64,000 bases of DNA, taken from NCBI RefSeq assembly GCF_031453975.1, contig NZ_JAVDPW010000007.1, positions 62,001 through 126,000 of the forward strand, given 5' to 3'. The notes beneath the pieces were generated by a model. It was not told the DNA's origin. It did not search any database and worked only from the letters and a program-made list of their open reading frames with translations. A program made the position numbers and the translations under genes. The stretch comes from Inquilinus ginsengisoli_A. GTDB taxonomy: Bacteria; Pseudomonadota; Alphaproteobacteria; DSM-16000; Inquilinaceae. Positions 61,171 through 64,000 of this stretch are shown here, piece after piece (the first letter of the stretch is position 1; each line of letters begins with the position of its first letter).

Positions 61171-62991
61171 ATGAGCAAGTTACCACGCGCGCCACGCGCC
61201 CCCGGGCAGCTGACCGACTGGCAGATCGCGAAGCGGCTGCTGACCGACCACATGAAGGGCCATTTCTGGCGTTTCGTGATCGCCTTCGCCTGCCTGTTCG
61301 CGACCGCGGCGGCGAGTTCGGCCATCCCGTTCGTCAGCCAGCACATCCTGGACGGCATCTTCACCGACCGGCGGACGGACCTGCTGGTGCCGATCTCGCT
61401 TCTCGTCATCGCCGTCTTCTTCGTGCGGGGCGGGGCGACCTACGGCTTCACCGTGGTGATGAACAGCATCGGCCGGCGCATCGTGGGCGACCTGCAGATG
61501 CGCATGTTCCGGGCCAAGATCTGGGACGACCTGGCCAGCTTCCACGCCACCGCCTCCGGCCATCTGGTCAGCCAGTTCACCTTCAACGTCCAGGCGGTGC
61601 TCGGCGCGGTCTCGACCAGCGCGGCGGCGATCGGCCGCGACGCGATGACGCTGGTCGGGCTGGTGGCGGCGATGTTCTACCAGGACTGGAGGCTGGCCCT
61701 GATCGCCTCCGTCACCTTCCCGCTGTCGGTCTACCCGCTGATCAAGGTCGGCCGCGACCTGCGCAAGGTGACGCGCAAGTCGCAGTTCGGCATGGGCGAG
61801 ATGACCAGCTACCTCACCCAGGTGTTCCAGGGCATCCGCCACGTCAAGGCCTACAACGCCGAGCAGCGGACGATCACGGCGACCGAAAAGATCGTGTGGT
61901 CGGTGTCGCGCATGATGCAGCGGATGACCAAGATCAAATCCTACAACGCCCCCTTCATGGAGGTGCTGTCGGGTGTCGCCATCGGTGCGGTGATCTACTA
62001 TGGCGGCGGGCAGGTCATCGCCGGGAACCGCACCACCGGCTCGTTCTTCGCCTTCGTCCTCGCGTTGATGCTGACCTACGACCCGCTGAAGCGGATCGTG
62101 AACACCTGGGGCTCGATCCAGCAGGGCATCACGGCGGCGGAGGGCATCTTCGCCATGATCGACAAGCGGCCCGGCATCGTCGACCGGCCCGGCGCCGCGG
62201 TGATCGAGAAGGCCACCGGCGCGATCGCGCTGGAGGACGTGCATTTCTCCTACGGGCCCTCGATCCCGGCGCTGCGCGGCGTCTCGATCGAGATTCCGGC
62301 CGGCCGCACCGTGGCACTGGTCGGGCCGTCGGGCGCCGGCAAGTCGACGCTGCTGAACCTGATCCCGCGCTTCTATGATCCGACCAGCGGCGCCGTGCGG
62401 GTCGAAGGCCACGACATCCGCGACGTTACCCAGCATTCGCTGCGCGAGCAGATCGGTCTGGTCAGCCAGGAGACCACGCTGTTCGACGCTTCGGTGCGCG
62501 ACAACATCGCCTATGCCCGGCCGGGCGCGAGCCAGGAGGAGATCGAGGCGGCGGCCCGCGGCGCCGCGGCGCACGACTTCATCGCCAGCCTGCCGCAGGG
62601 CTACGACACCCAGATCGGCGAGCACGGCGTACGCCTCTCCGGCGGCCAGCGGCAGCGCCTGTCGATCGCCCGGGCGATGCTGAAGAACGCGCCGATCCTG
62701 CTGCTGGACGAGGCGACCTCGGCGCTCGACACCGAGAGCGAGCGGCTGGTGCAGGATGCGCTGACCCGGCTGATGGTCGGGCGCACCACGCTGATGATCG
62801 CGCACCGCCTGTCGACCGTGCGCAGCGCCGACCTGATCTACGTCATGGACCAGGGCCAGATCACCGAGATCGGCAGCCATGCCGAGCTGCTGCAGCGCGG
62901 CGGCCTCTACGCCCGGCTGTGGCTGATGCAGACCGCCGAGGACGAGCCGTCGGAGGCCGAGGCGCCGCTGCCGGTTGCGGTGGCAGGATGA
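61171..62991 (+). CDS. ABC exporter, MsbA/lipid flippase type
   Basis: 606 residues. Six-helix transmembrane domain (about 1-330) fused to an ATPase domain with Walker A GPSGAGKS, Q-loop VSQETTLFD, signature LSGGQRQR and Walker B ILLLDEATSALD. Homodimeric exporter of the MsbA group (lipid A core flipping), though multidrug exporters look alike. A glycosyltransferase gene follows 29 bp later, supporting an envelope-glycan role. Confidence 0.85.
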   Translation: MSKLPRAPRAPGQLTDWQIAKRLLTDHMKGHFWRFVIAFACLFATAAASSAIPFVSQHILDGIFTDRRTDLLVPISLLVIAVFFVRGGATYGFTVVMNSIGRRIVGDLQMRMFRAKIWDDLASFHATASGHLVSQFTFNVQAVLGAVSTSAAAIGRDAMTLVGLVAAMFYQDWRLALIASVTFPLSVYPLIKVGRDLRKVTRKSQFGMGEMTSYLTQVFQGIRHVKAYNAEQRTITATEKIVWSVSRMMQRMTKIKSYNAPFMEVLSGVAIGAVIYYGGGQVIAGNRTTGSFFAFVLALMLTYDPLKRIVNTWGSIQQGITAAEGIFAMIDKRPGIVDRPGAAVIEKATGAIALEDVHFSYGPSIPALRGVSIEIPAGRTVALVGPSGAGKSTLLNLIPRFYDPTSGAVRVEGHDIRDVTQHSLREQIGLVSQETTLFDASVRDNIAYARPGASQEEIEAAARGAAAHDFIASLPQGYDTQIGEHGVRLSGGQRQRLSIARAMLKNAPILLLDEATSALDTESERLVQDALTRLMVGRTTLMIAHRLSTVRSADLIYVMDQGQITEIGSHAELLQRGGLYARLWLMQTAEDEPSEAEAPLPVAVAG

Positions 62992-63020
62992 GCCTGCTGC
63001 TTTGCCGCGGGTCGGACTGA

Positions 63021-64000
63021 GTGGTTGGGCCTGGAGGGGCCGCCGCGCCCCGCATCTTCTGCGACATGACCACCATCCTGGCGCATGCGCGCAAGCATGC
63101 GACCGTGACCGGCATCCAGCGTGTCGTGCTCCGCGTCGTCGGCCATCTGGTGGCGACGCATGGGCCGGCGGCGATCCGCGGCATCGCCTGGCATCCGAAG
63201 CTGCGCCGGGTGGTCGAGATCGACCTGTCCTTCCTGGGTCCTGACTACCGGTTCGAGGCGCATCGGGATGCGTTCCTGCGCGACATGGCCGTGCCCGACG
63301 ACGCCGAGGGGCGGAAGCAGGGGCTGCGGCGCCGAATCGGCACCAGGATCGATCGGCTGCGCTGGCGGGCACTGGGCGATGGCGGCTCCGGCCCGCACCT
63401 CGCCGAACCGTCGTTGCGGCCGGAGGATCGCATTCTTCTGCTGGCACCCAACTTCCGCAATGAACCCTACATCGCCTATCTCGCAGGGCGGAAAAAGGCC
63501 GGCACCGCCATCTTCCAGATGATTCACGACGTCATCCCGCTGCTGAAGCCATGGCTGTCGAAGCCAGGGCACGACGTCGAGTTCCGCAAGTTCCTGGAGC
63601 GCACGCCCGGCTACGTCTCGGGCTTCCTCTGCGTCTCCGACCAGACCGAGGCTGACCTGCGAATGGTGATGCCGGCGGCGGGCGGCGAAATCCCGACCCG
63701 CGTGGTGCCGTTGGCGCATGAGTTCATGGGCGATGTCGGCGATGACGGGGTGCCGATCGGCCATGCCGTCCGCGCCCTGGCCGAGCACCCTTTCGTCCTG
63801 TGCGTGGGCACCATCGAGGTGCGCAAGAACACGCTAGCCCTGTGCAAGGTCTGGGCCCAGCTGCGCCAGGATCTCGGGGTCGGGCTGCCGCGGCTGGTGC
63901 TGGCCGGGCAGCGTGGCTGGCAGACCGAGGACGTGTTCGACCTGCTGCGCGCCACCGGCAATCTCGGCGGTTACGCCGCGCTGGCCGAGGTGCCCTCGGA
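63021..64000 (+). CDS. GT4-family glycosyltransferase, cut by window end
   Basis: At least 326 residues; no stop before the window edge. The best start is GTG 63021, directly after an in-frame TGA; ATG 63066 would cut off the conserved first strand (PRIFCDMTTILAHARKHATV, then TGIQRVV), which matches the N-terminus of this GT4 group. FQMIHDVIPLL, FLCVSDQTEADL and FVLCVGTIEVRKN are standard for acceptor and donor domains. It probably builds surface polysaccharide, downstream of the MsbA-type exporter. Confidence 0.8.
   Translation, partial: MVGPGGAAAPRIFCDMTTILAHARKHATVTGIQRVVLRVVGHLVATHGPAAIRGIAWHPKLRRVVEIDLSFLGPDYRFEAHRDAFLRDMAVPDDAEGRKQGLRRRIGTRIDRLRWRALGDGGSGPHLAEPSLRPEDRILLLAPNFRNEPYIAYLAGRKKAGTAIFQMIHDVIPLLKPWLSKPGHDVEFRKFLERTPGYVSGFLCVSDQTEADLRMVMPAAGGEIPTRVVPLAHEFMGDVGDDGVPIGHAVRALAEHPFVLCVGTIEVRKNTLALCKVWAQLRQDLGVGLPRLVLAGQRGWQTEDVFDLLRATGNLGGYAALAEVPS

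Overview
The window is about 68-70% GC. Its housekeeping block (tRNA-Ala, FYDLN-acid protein, cmk, rpsA, ihfB, lapA-like, pyrF, trpF-trpB-trpA, accD, folC, xseB, ispA) is laid out as in Alphaproteobacteria, most likely a Rhodospirillales-type soil or rhizosphere organism. That placement is inference from gene order and composition; no rRNA or taxonomic marker is present.

Region 1, about 1-25,900, is accessory. It opens with a broken esterase/GMC-oxidoreductase pair and a lone TIM-barrel amidohydrolase. A nine-gene minus-strand operon follows (9,866 to 2,011). It carries the whole Nit1C nitrilase set: Sll0783/MSMEG_0572 protein, Nit6803-type nitrilase, MSMEG_0568 radical SAM protein, GNAT, AIR-synthase-like protein, glycosyltransferase, MSMEG_0570 protein and MSMEG_0569 flavoprotein. 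A ninth gene, an LnmK/Pnap_2097-like hot-dog protein, is appended. A divergent MocR/GntR-aminotransferase regulator faces the operon across 356 bp that hold repeated CAGTCA boxes. Next come a divergent AraC/SDR pair between two gene graveyards (autotransporter and RTX remnants) and a minus-strand operon for oligopeptide uptake (SBP, two permeases, two ATPases) plus two hydrolases, with a divergent TetR gene. The region ends in 1.6 kb of repeats and scraps next to tRNA-Ala(GGC), including a possible integrase remnant.

Region 2, about 25,900-43,500, is core: cmk-rpsA, ihfB-lapA, a cyclodeaminase and an amino-acid oxidase leading into pyrF-trpF, then trpBA, accD-folC and xseB-ispA. A lipoprotein gene with a fresh internal duplication sits between trpA and accD.

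Region 3, about 43,500-64,000, mixes envelope, metabolic and regulatory genes: a thioester-type bacterial alpha-2-macroglobulin, DUF2442 and GNAT genes, a hypothetical gene behind a perfect GTTC-N7-GTTC (SOS-type) site, and an acetoin-dehydrogenase-like operon (beta-hydroxyacid dehydrogenase, E1 alpha, E1 beta, E2-hydrolase) followed by a LuxR-type regulator. The E2 gene carries a palindromic repeat inside its reading frame. A DoxX protein, a metNIQ methionine importer behind a probable SAM-II riboswitch and a leader ORF, a DUF1127 protein, an MsbA-type exporter and a glycosyltransferase cut by the window end complete it.

Several palindromic repeat families lie between genes. No CRISPR array, rRNA operon, intact insertion sequence or prophage was seen. 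The best candidate for an under-described system is the extended Nit1C operon with its MocR switch.
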